A stretch of DNA of 64,000 nucleotides from an uncultured Eubacteriales bacterium. GTDB taxonomy: Bacteria > Bacillota > Clostridia > Oscillospirales > CAG-272. The notes below the pieces were generated by a model. It was not told the origin of the DNA, did not search any database, and worked only from the letters and a program-made list of their open reading frames with translations. Location of the stretch: the NCBI GenBank assembly GCA_934467415.1, contig CAKSLQ010000006.1, positions 91,041 to 155,040 of the forward strand. Direction: 5' to 3'. Made by a program: the position numbers and the translations under genes. This document shows positions 23,571-33,600 of the stretch, in pieces. Positions within the stretch are counted from its first letter, which is position 1. Every line of letters begins with the position of its first letter.

Positions 23571-24596
23571 TTAGCAGTAGTATTCCATCGGGTAGGTGAG
23601 GTATTCGTTCGGCTCCAGCTGGTCGGCGGTGACATAGCCGGCCGGTGCGCGGAGCAGGGCGGGCAGACGGTTGACGACCGTTGCACAGGTGTGCTCGACC
23701 GTCGCGGGCTTGACCACGTGGAACTCGGTGTTCGGCTCGCCGGTGATCAGCCAGTCGCACATATCGCCGTCGTCCGGTCCGTAGACCTTGCCGATCGTCT
23801 CTTCTTCGACGGTGATACCCTGCATGGTCTCGATGGTGACGACCGCGGACATGCCGATGCAGTGACCCGCCTTGATGATCTTGCCGAGCGTCTCGGAGTA
23901 GATGTCGCGGTCAATGATGCAGGGAACATGCTTCTGATCAATCGACTTGATCGTCAGGCCGAGCTTGTTGCAGATCGCTTCGCTGGCGTTCCATGCATAA
24001 GACGGCTCAAATTCCGCCGGATGCGCGATCTTCTGTTCAAATTCCGCGGGCGTCAGGTCACAGCCGTGCGCTTCGGCAAGCGCCAGGCCGTATTCGTCTA
24101 CGTTGTAGCTGTATGCGCCCTTGATCTTCGTGATCTTGTGGCAGCCGCCCGCGACCAGGCCGACCATGTTGATCCAGAAAATGTCCTGCATACCGCTGCC
24201 GGTGATGGTGCAGTTGTTTTCCTTGGCCAGCGCGTCCAGGCGGTTGATCTGTGCAGCCGCGGTCGTCCAGGGGTAGATCGCTTCTTCACAGGTCGTGATG
24301 ACGTTGATGCCGCGCAAAACGCATTTTTCCACGTGGTCATAGATGTCGCTGATGAAGCTGAACAGCGTCACGATCGCAACATCCGCATCGCACTCGTCGA
24401 GGACCTTGTCCGCGTCGTTCGAGATCAGCACGCCGGTCTTGACGCCGAGACCTGCAAAGTCGCCGACATCCTGCCCGACAACGGCGGGGTTGACGTCGAT
24501 TGCGCCGACGATCTGTGCGCCGTGCTCATGCAGATAGCGGAGAATGTACTTGCTCATTTTGCCGCAGCCATACTGTACAACCTTGATCTTTTCCAT
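23571..24596 (-). CDS. 2,4-diaminopentanoate dehydrogenase-like NAD(P)-dependent amine dehydrogenase
   Basis: Oxidoreductase of 341 aa of the dihydrodipicolinate-reductase-like group. The closest recognisable member is 2,4-diaminopentanoate dehydrogenase of clostridial ornithine fermentation. The Rossmann start is VVQYGCGKMSKYILRYL (about residues 6-22). Later landmarks are VITTCEEAIYPW, GSGMQDIFWINMVGL and SYNVDEYG, all characteristic of that group. The other ornithine-pathway genes (oraE, oraS, ortA) are not here, so the physiological amine substrate is open. GGAGG precedes ATG 24596. The promoter has a 19-bp spacer and a MerR-type dyad, so the upstream merR gene probably activates it. Confidence 0.82.
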   Translation of the reverse strand: MEKIKVVQYGCGKMSKYILRYLHEHGAQIVGAIDVNPAVVGQDVGDFAGLGVKTGVLISNDADKVLDECDADVAIVTLFSFISDIYDHVEKCVLRGINVITTCEEAIYPWTTAAAQINRLDALAKENNCTITGSGMQDIFWINMVGLVAGGCHKITKIKGAYSYNVDEYGLALAEAHGCDLTPAEFEQKIAHPAEFEPSYAWNASEAICNKLGLTIKSIDQKHVPCIIDRDIYSETLGKIIKAGHCIGMSAVVTIETMQGITVEEETIGKVYGPDDGDMCDWLITGEPNTEFHVVKPATVEHTCATVVNRLPALLRAPAGYVTADQLEPNEYLTYPMEYYC

Positions 24597-24661
24597 AAGA
24601 AGTTCCTCCCAAGTCATAAAGATGAATTTGTTTGCGGGACGCCCCGCATGTCTCTACTCTT

Positions 24662-24692
24662 AGTATAAACTCTCATCTTGGTTTAGAGTCAA
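24662..24692 (-). promoter_or_regulatory. MerR-type promoter of the DAPDH-like gene
   Basis: Minus-strand TTGACT (24687-24692) and TATACT (24662-24667) are separated by 19 bp, the long spacer diagnostic of MerR-activated promoters. The 25-bp operator at 24667-24691 lies across the spacer. Confidence 0.85.
24667..24691. promoter_or_regulatory. MerR operator 1
   Basis: AAACTCT, 11 bp, AGAGTCA: an inverted repeat centred between the -35 and -10 boxes. The same arms and the same 11-bp centre length occur at 25572-25596. Confidence 0.85.
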
Positions 24693-24710
24693 GAGAAAAT
24701 TGATAAAAAT

Positions 24711-25556
24711 TTATTTATCGAACGCCACCGGCACCTGCAGGCGCAGAAACATGCTTCGCCGACTGTCGTCAAACACGTTGAATTCGGTCAGAATTTCGCA
24801 GAAATAGTCGCCGCAGATTGTCCAGCCCTGCGCCCTGCAATGCGCAAGCAGCCGCGCGGCGCAGTCCCGCTCGTCATCAAAGCTGTCCAGGTATACGCAG
24901 GCGTACATGCCGCTGTCCGCCACGGTCACGTCCGGCAGGCGCTGCCGATCCCGGTAACCGACAAAGACGAATGTGTCCTGCGGGACGAAACGCCCGGCGA
25001 TAAAGTCTTCTTTTTTGATGGAGGTGCCGACGTTGTAGGACAGCACCTGTGAAAAGCCGCGTTTCAGCAGCGCCTGCCGCAGGGCAGACTGCTCCTGCTC
25101 AAACGCGCGGATGCCCGATTCATAGAAGTTGTCGGTGCAGGGGATCCCCCACAGATAACGGCAGTCGATGTATTCAAGCACGATCGTTCCCTGCACGGGG
25201 GATTTGCGGTAGCGCTCAATGGAGGCAATCGCGCGTTCCACCGCGTCGTGCTGGGCGCGCAGCGCGCGCATCTGGTGATGCAGCTGCTCGTTTTTCTGCG
25301 CGAGGATCGTCTCGATGAGCACGATGTCCTCCTTGCGCAGCACGTCGCCGATCTCGCCGAGGCTCATGCCGAGCTCCTTCATGTACGCGATCATGTCGAG
25401 CCGCGCGTTCTGTGCGACATCGTAGTAGCGGTAGCCGGTTTCCGGGTCTTTGTACTTCGGCTTCAGCAGCCCGAGCTCGTCGTACAGCCGCAGCGCCGCC
25501 ACGCTGAGCCTGCTCATTTCCGCCATTTTTCCAATAGAAATCAGCCCGTTCTCCAT
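24711..25556 (-). CDS. MerR-family regulator with GyrI-like effector domain
   Basis: Transcriptional regulator of 281 aa. The N-terminal winged helix reads ISIGKMAEMSRLSVAALRLYDELGLLKP (about residues 6-33), with the second wing near GYRYYD. A coiled dimerisation helix at about 75-125 follows, and a GyrI/BmrR-like effector-binding domain fills residues 125-280 (FVFVGYRD, MYACVYLDSFDDE). This build resembles BmrR, which binds hydrophobic cations. A 7-11-7 inverted repeat lies over its own promoter and the same repeat sits in the promoter of the next gene, so it very likely controls both. No GyrI ligand can be assigned. Confidence 0.93.
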   Translation of the reverse strand: MENGLISIGKMAEMSRLSVAALRLYDELGLLKPKYKDPETGYRYYDVAQNARLDMIAYMKELGMSLGEIGDVLRKEDIVLIETILAQKNEQLHHQMRALRAQHDAVERAIASIERYRKSPVQGTIVLEYIDCRYLWGIPCTDNFYESGIRAFEQEQSALRQALLKRGFSQVLSYNVGTSIKKEDFIAGRFVPQDTFVFVGYRDRQRLPDVTVADSGMYACVYLDSFDDERDCAARLLAHCRAQGWTICGDYFCEILTEFNVFDDSRRSMFLRLQVPVAFDK

Positions 25557-25571
25557 CCTTCGACCTCCGAA

Positions 25572-25596
25572 AAACTCTGTTCTTACTTTAGAGTTT
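25572..25596. promoter_or_regulatory. MerR operator 2 (autoregulatory)
   Basis: AAACTCT, 11 bp, AGAGTTT: a perfect 7-bp inverted repeat. It overlaps the -10 (25592-25597) and start point of the merR promoter rather than the spacer, a geometry expected to repress. Confidence 0.85.
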
Positions 25597-25620
25597 AGCA
25601 GAGAATCCCGAAAATGTCAA
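25592..25620 (-). promoter_or_regulatory. Promoter of the merR gene
   Basis: Minus-strand TTGACA (25615-25620), 17-bp spacer, TAAACT (25592-25597). A GGAGG ribosome site lies downstream of the operator. Confidence 0.75.
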
Positions 25621-25737
25621 GCGGCGGGAGAAGCGGGGGATAACGATAAACACGATACCAAGCCGCGCAAGCGACGCGCGGCGCTGTTGCGTCCGTTTCC
25701 GGCGAGGCGGGCACATGCTCCGGCGCCGCATCGGCGC

Positions 25738-25771
25738 AAAAAAAGAAGGCGCACAAAGAGCGACCTTCTTT
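25738..25771 (-). terminator. Terminator of the truncated secreted-protein gene
   Basis: Minus-strand AAAGAAGG, loop, CCTTCTTTTTTTT; the stem begins at the stop codon of the gene at 25771. Confidence 0.7.
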
Positions 25772-26259
25772 CATTGCGGCGAAGAAGAGCAACGATGTCC
25801 GCTGCGGTATTCGGTATCGGACGAGGGCGACGAGACCGTCAGCCCCTGTCCCATGGTGACAATGTTGTTGTCCGCAGTGAGGACAACTTCGTTTGCCGAG
25901 ATGCCGATGCTGTTCCATTCCGTCTCGCCGCTGAAATGGAAGTGCTCGATGCCGGTGAGATTAAGTGCGCCGTTTGCGTCAGGCGCGCTCGTCACCGTAA
26001 TCTTTGCGCTGTGCGTCGGCTCAATGTAGCAGTCGCCGCTTGTCGCCGTGACCGACACGGTGTCGGCAAGCAGCACTGTGCCGCCGTCTGTGCCGAGCAG
26101 GGTGTATGCCTGCGTCAGCGTTGCGACCGGCGCATCCGCCGTACCGGCGGCGGTGTCGTCGCCGTCAGCGGAAACATAGATATCCACCGCGCTTGCCGTA
26201 CAAAGCAGCGCGACTATCGCGAGAAAGATGCAGAGTGCAAATTTGAATTTCCTTTGCAT
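25771..26259 (-). CDS. Short secreted protein, probably a truncated surface protein
   Basis: Exported protein of 162 aa with a signal peptide (MQRKFKFALCIFLAIVALLCTASA). The mature part, VDIYVSADGDDTAAGTADAPVATLTQAYTLLGTDGGTVLL, has the start of a right-handed beta-helix/DUF1565-like fold. The surface protein at 43363 has a similar opening, but that one continues into a Thr-rich linker and membrane anchor. This one ends abruptly in a low-complexity tail (SGHRCSSSPQ) with a terminator at the stop. I infer that the 3' part was lost when the adjacent rhs remnants were rearranged. No function is assigned. Confidence 0.6.
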   Translation of the reverse strand: MQRKFKFALCIFLAIVALLCTASAVDIYVSADGDDTAAGTADAPVATLTQAYTLLGTDGGTVLLADTVSVTATSGDCYIEPTHSAKITVTSAPDANGALNLTGIEHFHFSGETEWNSIGISANEVVLTADNNIVTMGQGLTVSSPSSDTEYRSGHRCSSSPQ

Positions 26260-26313
26260 TTTTCAGTCTCCTGTTATTCAGTTTTGTTGGTTGCTGACGA
26301 TGAAAGCCAAACT

Positions 26314-26437
26314 TTATCCCATTTCGGGCAGATGCAGCGCCTTCATCGTCTCTTTTTGAATCTGCCCAAGCGTGGTCTCCGCCTCTGACGGGGCGGCTAT
26401 CAGCTGCTCAAGCACCTGCTGCTCGGTTGTGCATATA
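26314..26437 (-). pseudogene. Unrecognised 3' gene fragment behind the orphan rhs core
   Basis: A reading frame ending ICTTEQQVLEQLIAAPSE...LHLPEMG follows the orphan Rhs core in a different frame. It has good coding character (helix-rich, regular hydrophobics) but no start of its own. It looks like the C-terminal end of a separate protein joined to the Rhs remnant by deletion. I do not recognise the family. Confidence 0.4.
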
Positions 26438-27118
26438 CTACCGTTTGCAGGGTTCCGTAGTATGGAAAGCAGCTTTTTGTAGCAGCTTAGTCCTTTTTTG
26501 CATTCCCGCAATAAAATCGGCATACAGTATAGGGTTATTGTAGCAGTATGCATACAGATTCAGGCTCAGCGGGTCGGAGGTGTTCATGAACGCCCAGGCA
26601 TCCTGCTGGGTGAACCGACCATTTGCGGGATTATAGTACCTTGCACGCAAATAGTAGGTCTGCGTTTCTGCGTCGTAGTACTCGCCGCAATAAAGGAACG
26701 GGTTGTCGCTTTCCCCAATCTGCGAGGTCAGATTGCCGAAGGCATCATAGGTGTAGCTTGCGACAACGGCGTTGTCACAGACCAGCTGCACCACATCGCC
26801 GTGGGCGTTGTAGACATAAATCTCGCCCTTGCTGTTATGCGTGTGATTCAGCCCGTAAAAGAAATCTGTATATTCTGCGCCCTCTTCCTCATACTCGACC
26901 GCAATATTCATGCCGTTGTAGACAAAGCATTTTGTCCTATTGCCAGCCGTCTTTACACTGCGAAGACCGTTCGGGTTATAGATGTAGGATGCGAGCGCTG
27001 CGTCGTCTATCATCTCTACAGAATCGAATATACCTGTCTGCTGTCCGCGTACATTGTAGGCGTAGAATTTATCAGCATGTTGCCATTGGCATCGTAGGTG
27101 TAGGCAAATGGCAACAAC
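26438..27118 (-). pseudogene. Orphan Rhs core fragment, frameshifted
   Basis: Remnant of an Rhs/YD-repeat protein C-terminal core. It contains YNPNGLRSVKTAGN, FVYNGMNIAVEYE, GEIYVYNAHGDVVQLV and the hallmark YYLRARYYNPANGRFTQQD. About 70 residues are nearly identical to the large rhs gene upstream. After LYAD, where DPSG would follow, the sequence changes to an unrelated tail (FIAGMQKRTK...). The upstream part (PFAYTYDANGNM) is in a different frame, with the break near 27072-27076, so no intact protein can be made. It sits directly behind the immunity gene, as displaced toxin-tip cassettes commonly do. Confidence 0.85.
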
Positions 27119-27159
27119 ATTAAAGTGAAGAATACTATCTCATATTGCAAATTATTATT

Positions 27160-27606
27160 CTAATCATTGGGAAGATCGGTTTTTGGTAATTTTGATCCAT
27201 ATTCTCCGTTATAAAACTCTTGCAATGACATAATTGAAGTCGTCAACTCGATTCCACATCTTGAAAAACATTTCATCGTTTGCGGGGAAATGGAAAAATG
27301 AATTTGTGCATTCTCTGGATATACAGATACCCAAAGGAAAGAACGAAATTTTTGAGACCAATCGATCAGTTTTTCCCTACATCCATAACATATCTGAGCA
27401 TATTCATTCAACTTTGTCTCAATTTCTTTGTCAGAATTAATCACTTCTTGAAAAGCGATTCCGTCTTCCTTGTATGTCACATTACCATACTTAGTTTCTT
27501 TGGTTTCTCCCTCATGATAAAGAAATGTTGGTTTTTTATTAATTGCAATTTCGATATCAGTGAATGGAAGATTATGTCCAGTTAGCTTTAATGTAATAAA
27601 ATGCAT
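27160..27606 (-). CDS. Candidate immunity protein, DUF4279-like
   Basis: A 148-aa cytosolic protein with notably AT-rich codons compared with the surrounding chromosome. Pattern LKLTGHNLPFTDIEIAINKKPTFLYHEGE, then IDWSQKFRSFLWVSVYPENAQIHFSISPQTMKCFSRCGIEL, matches the DUF4279 family as I recall it, which is often found behind polymorphic toxins. The ATG lies 12 bases after the rhs stop, with GAGGT overlapping that stop, so the two are co-translated. Position, size and composition all fit an immunity protein that neutralises the Rhs C-terminal toxin. The toxin activity and the binding mode are unknown. Confidence 0.75.
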   Translation of the reverse strand: MHFITLKLTGHNLPFTDIEIAINKKPTFLYHEGETKETKYGNVTYKEDGIAFQEVINSDKEIETKLNEYAQICYGCREKLIDWSQKFRSFLWVSVYPENAQIHFSISPQTMKCFSRCGIELTTSIMSLQEFYNGEYGSKLPKTDLPND

Positions 27607-27618
27607 GTTAAATAGACC

Positions 27619-30600
27619 TCACTTGTTTCGGTACATTTCCTTTACGGTTTCGGCCAAAGCAACCAGGATTTCCCACGGCAGATTGTAGTTTGGCGGCATT
27701 CCGTTTTCTTGTTTCCAATCTTCAATTTCTCGTTGGAACATACCTTTTTGATAGGAGGACATTCCTTTTTCTAAGTCTCGCGGTCTTGATTTCCCTTTGG
27801 CAAATACGCATATGCAACCAACAGCTATTATTGCAACCGCTACTACATCTCCTGGTCCTGGTGCGGGTGTATCAATTTGGGATGCTATACCGGCAGCTGC
27901 AAAAACAGTCGTGTAGTCCAATTGATGCTTTCCGCTTGAAAAACTTGTGTATGCCTCATGCTGAAAATCAATCATTTTTTGTTTATCGACTTTAGTATGC
28001 CCATTGCAGTCAGTAAACTCATACGGCATTCGATATGCGGATCTGTATTTCTCTGCAATTTTGCGATACTGCGCTTGCTCAAGCGGAGATGCATTTGCCC
28101 ACTTGTCTGTCATGTCTTGCAAATGCGATAACTCTTCTTCGGACAAATGTCGTTTATCCCATTCTGTTACCGCGTGTCCGCTCGGATCCACATACATGAC
28201 CGGGTTGTTGCAGCAGTACGCATACAGATTCAGGCTCAAGGGATCGCTTGCATCCATATATGCCCATGCGTCCTGCTGGGTGAACCGACCGTTTGCGGGG
28301 TTGTAGTACCGTGCTCGCAGATAGTAGGTCTGCGTTTCAGCGTCGTAGTATTCACCGCAGTAGAGGAACGGGTTGTCGCTCTCGCCGATCTGCGAAGTCA
28401 GGTTGCCGAAGGCATCGTAGGTGTAGCTTGCGACAACGGCGTTGTTTTTGACGAGCTGCACCACGTCGCCGTGGGCATTGTAGAGATAAATCTCACCCTC
28501 GCTGTTGTGCGTGCGGTTCAGCCCGTAGAAGTAGGCGACACCGTCTGCGACACTCTCGGTGTACTCGTACACAATGTTCATGCCATTGTAGACAAAGTAC
28601 TTTGTCGAGCCGCCGACCGTCTTCACATTCCGCAGTCCGCTTGGGTTGTAGGCGTAGGCTGCGGCAGTTGTACCGTTGCTGTACCCGGTCTGCTGCCCGC
28701 GGGTATTGTAGGTGTAAGTCTTATCCCCGGCGGTCAGTGTGTTGCCGTTTGCGTCGTAGGTGTAAGCGGTAGCGGTATCGCCGACAGTTTCGCTAAGTAG
28801 GCGGTTGTTCGCATCATAGGCATAGGTGGTGACTGTGCCGTTTTGGCTCATCCCGATGCGGTTGCCGTTTGCATCATAGGTATAGGCAATGCTGTCTTCG
28901 CCCTTGGTTTCAGAGGTCAGTCTGCCAAGCCCGTCATAGACATAGGTCGTGGTGACCGGATCACCGCCGAGCAGGGTCTCGGTCTTGGTATGCTGGTTGC
29001 CGTCGGCATAGTAGGTATAGGCAAATGCACTGGGGACGACCGCTTCACCCGATGCGTTGGTCAGCGTATTCGTCAGGCTCGTGACGAGGTTGGCGTCATT
29101 GTATGTATACGCGACAGAAACCTCGCCGGTGGTTTGACTTGCCCGGTTGCCGTTGGCATCATAGGTATAGGTGGTGGTGACGCCGCCCTCGGTAACGGAA
29201 ACCAGACGGTTCAGGTCGTCATAAGCGTAGGCTGCCGTGCTGATTTCCGTATCGTCGACCGTCAGTGCATAGCCGCTCTTGCGTCCGCGGCTGTCATAGG
29301 TGTATGTGCGGGTCGCCGTCTCGTCGCTCTCGGTCAGCACATTGCCATGCGTATCGTAGGTATACTGCACCGCGCTGCCGTCTTCCGTGACTGTGTGGGT
29401 CAGTCCGTTTTTATAGTAGGTATAGACGGTTTGCGCGGCAGGGGCATCGGCGGCAGCGCTTGCATAGATTGCTTCCGTCAGCGGTTTGCCGAGCCCGGTG
29501 TAGGTATAGCGTGTGACCTTGCCGTCGCGTCCGGTGGCTTCGATGAGATAGCCGAGCGCGTCATAGACATAGGTTTCGGTCTGCCCGAGCGCGTCGGTCA
29601 GGCTTGTCGCCTTGCCGCGGTTGTTGTAGACGTAGCGCGTATGGCTGTAGGTCTCCGGGTTGACCGCCAGCGACCACTTCATCGACAGCCCGGTGTAGAT
29701 GTCGGTGAGGTCGCCCGCCTCGTTGTAGGCATAGTGCGTCCAGACCTTGTGTGTCTCATCTGCGGTCTGCGCAATGTCGGTGACGCGGTTGCTGTCATCA
29801 TAGACATACTCGACGGTGCGCCATGCGGGCGTCTCTGCGCCAACGGCTTCGGCAGACTGCATCTGCCGTGTCACGTTTCCGGCGCTGTCGTATGTATATT
29901 TTACCACGGAACGCGCCTCGCCGTCAAGGGGTGCGGAAGAAATAAGCAGTCGCCCTGCGGCGTCGTAGGCATAGGTGGTTGCATTGCCTTTGAAGTCGCT
30001 CTCGGCGATCTTTCTGCCGATGGCATCATAGGTGACTGTGCGGGTATTGCCGAGCGCATTTGTCTCGGTCAGCACATTGCCGCGGAAGTCGTAGGTGCCG
30101 GAGGCGGAGATGGTTCTGCCATCCTTGGTGTAGGAGGTGCGGGCGCGATTGCCGACAAAGTCATAGGCATAGTCGGTGACCATGCCGCCGACATCCTCGC
30201 GGACGGTCTCGCCGTAGGCATTGATATAGGTTTTGGCAACCGTACTTGGTGCGCCGTCCTCGCCGTGTACCGTCTTGGTGACGAGCGACTGCGTCTCGGT
30301 CAGGGCATCGTCATAGGCGGTGTTTTCACGGTAAAGCTCAACGCCGTCCTTGTCGCAGATGCGCTTTTCGATCAGGCGGTCGAGCGGGTCATAGGTGTAG
30401 TAGACCGTATTGGCTGCGCTCGAGCCGCGCCCGGTCGCCTCGATGACCAGTCTGCCTGCGGTATCGTAGTAGTACTCCTTTTGCAGGTCGCCCGAGGGGT
30501 AATAGACCGCCTGCTTTTGTCCGATGCTGTCAAAATCGACGACGATGTCCTCTCTGCCGGGCTGCGAAACGGTGGTATCGTTGGCGGTGAGGTCATAGGT

Positions 30601-33600
30601 GTATGCGGTGACGCTGCCGTCCGGCGCGGTGGTTGTGAGCAGTCTGCCGCGCACATCGTAGGTATTGGTCGTGGTGCGCCCCGCGGCGTCGGTCGCAGTG
30701 AGCAGCCTGCCCATGGCGTCATAGGTGTAAGTTGTTGTCAGGTCGGGCAAGGCGTTGCCGTCCGCATCGGTCATACCGGTGATTGTCTCGGTGGCGAGGT
30801 TTGCGCCATCGTAGGTGTAAACCGTCGTCACGCCGGCCTTTGCCGCGAGGTCGAGACAGTCTGTCTTCGCGGTCACCTGCCCGCGCGCGTTGTAGGTATA
30901 GGTGGTCAGCGCGGTGAGGGTGTTGTTCACATAGGTTGCGGTCTCGGCGATGCTTTTCTTGTCTGCTGTGAGGGTGTTGATAATTTTGATAGTTGTTGCG
31001 GCGTCCTGCTTATACTCCACCGTCAGCGGCAGGTTGTACGTGCTGTCGTAGGTATAAGTGGTGCGATACTCGGTATTGCTTGCACTGCCGTCCGCCTTCG
31101 GAGAGATGTAGGTGAGCAGGTTGCCGAACTTGTCATAGGTATACAATTCGCTCGATGACAGCGTGCTTGAACCATATATGCTTGTGACTGTCTTGTTTGG
31201 CAGCTCATAGCTGTCATAGGTCGTTTCAACTTTCTGCTTCAGTTCGCTGTCCACCTTGGTTTCCTGCTTGGTGCAAAGGTGGTCTTTGCTGAAGGTATAC
31301 TCTGTTGAAACAGTCTGGCCGTTTTTGGTTTCCGTAATCTTGGTCTTGTATTCGGACTTTCTGCTGTAGTCCCCGGTATAGGTGTATGCGGCACGGTCAA
31401 TGCGCTGCATGTCATCTGTGCCGTTTGTCGTATAGCGCTCGGTCAGGCGATAAGTGTTCAGATGCCCGCTGCCAAGATTGACATCCTGCATTTCATACGC
31501 ATAATGCAACTTTGCACCGGTGTCATAAGCGACCCGATTCAGCAAGGCATATTGAATGTCGGGGCCGCCGCTCGACCCGGTAAAGCTGTATGTTCCGTTT
31601 TCCATCGTATAGTCGAAAGAAACGGTTTCGCCGTCCGGGCAGACGATTTTTTCAAGCACGGAATTATTCTCGCCGTAGGTTTCGCTGTCCAGCGCTTTGA
31701 TGTACAAAACGGTGGCGTTACCGTCCGGCGCGGTAATTGTTACGGTTTTTCCGAAGCCGGTCGCAGTATACACAATGGTTGTGCTGTTTCCGTCCGCATC
31801 GATGATTTCGGACGGATGGTAGTCGCCGTTCACCTGTGCATACTTGAATGTGACCGTGGTGCCGAACTCGTCCACCATGGCAAGTAACAGCCCATTACTG
31901 TTGAAGTAGTAAGCAGTTCCGTCGGCAAAGGTCAGCTTCTGCGTCGAATCAAACTGGCCGTTGTTATAACTTTTGTCCGAGGTCAGCTTCATGTCCGAAC
32001 GCTTATAGTCTTTGATTGTATTCCCACTCAGCGCATAGGTGCCGATTCCGGGAAGGATCAGCCTCTCGCCGTGAGAGTCTCTGTCGATGGACGGAATGCC
32101 AAGCGACCATCCGGCGCCGAGATCATAGCGGGACTCGTTGTAGGTTTGCTCTTTTGTGTTGTTGTATGCCGAAGAATAGGAATATTCGACAACGGACAAA
32201 GAAACATAAACCAAACTACCCTCGGTGACTTTTTTTCGGACAGTTCCGCTGAACGTTGCTTCCCAAATCGTTTTTTGATAATAGCAGATTCGATCACCGT
32301 CTGTCTTTTTGACAGTGGTTCCATTGTCATAGACTTTTTTCGTTTTCGTTCTTGGGAGGGTTCCTTTATACCCACCCGAAGAATACGCATAAGAAGACGG
32401 TGCGGGATTGGACTGCCTATCATAGAGTAATTCATACGGATTGGTCCACCATGATTTTTCGCATGTATTCCGTATGACTTTTGTTGCGGTTTTGCTTGCA
32501 ACAAAGGGGGTTGTCAATTCGCAGGGAATTTCTTTATCCTGCATTTCCAAGAGGGCTTCATTTGCCGCTTTTGCAGAAGTATATCCTTTATAAACCACCG
32601 ATCGCGCTGTATCTTCAAACAGACGCCCTTCGGCCATCTCTACCTGCGTTCCTACGATTGCATATCTTGTCTGGGTGGATCTTCGATAATCGTACTTTTC
32701 AAGGGCGCTTTCATCCGAGCCGTATTGAAGCTGCAGGTCAATATTCTTCCCATTTACGCCGGGCAAGCTTGCGATTGACTCCCGGTATTCCAATGCGCCG
32801 GTGTTGATGCGGACATTCTCATGGCTGTCAATATGAATATCAATTGGTTGCCGGATGCTTTCAATTACGGGATCATCCTCGACTTCGTCCGGTACACTAT
32901 ACAAGGCTACTCCAACGGATGTGACAGCTTCCATGACTTGCGAAATTTCCGACTTCGCTGCATCGCTTGCATCAATTCGGGAGATTTCTGCCTCGCTCTT
33001 GAAATCAACAGCAGAGCTTTGCAAATCTGTTGAACGCATCAGTTCTTGTACGGCAGCAACATTTACCGGATATACAGCAAAGAAGCATTGCTCTTCTTCG
33101 GATAAAGTTGATGGCGCTTTTTCGCGATCAATCAGAAGATCTTCCGGCGCAAGGTTATAGGTTGCGGCTACAGAGTATGCTGCACGGATTTCCTGCGCTG
33201 AATATCCCTGCAAGAACATATCCTTCGCTTTCCGGAAAGCGGCGGGACTGACATATTCCGCTTTTTGCTCTCTCAGCATTGCGTGCCGAATGGTTAGCGG
33301 ATCAGCGGCTTGCATCGCGCTTTCATCAATGCGCTCCGTGCCAAGGAAGGCCTTTGAAAACTCTTTGAAGCCAAGCACATTCTTCTCACGTTCGACGCGG
33401 CTGTCATACAACCTGAAAATCTGCAGGCTTTCCTCAGCATCAAAAAGCTGATCGACCATGATTTCAGCTGCTAACGCGCTCTCATATATATCAAGCCCTT
33501 CCTTCTCAAAATAGCGAAATGCTTCGTCGATATTGTCCGGAAAAGCAGAATACTGCAGAACGAGTGTCTGTTCATACGCATTCAAGTCGGAAAAGGTTCT

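Noticed and set aside
25595..25918. A 107-residue minus-strand frame between merR and the truncated secreted gene
   Set aside because: Runs through a terminator and overlaps the secreted gene in another frame; His/Cys/Pro-rich shadow composition.
28843..31158. A 771-residue plus-strand reading frame opposite the rhs gene
   Set aside because: It is the antisense shadow of the YD repeats; its repetitive Val/Gly/Ile pattern (VVGIGG) is the complement of YTYDANGN codons, and it has no ribosome site.
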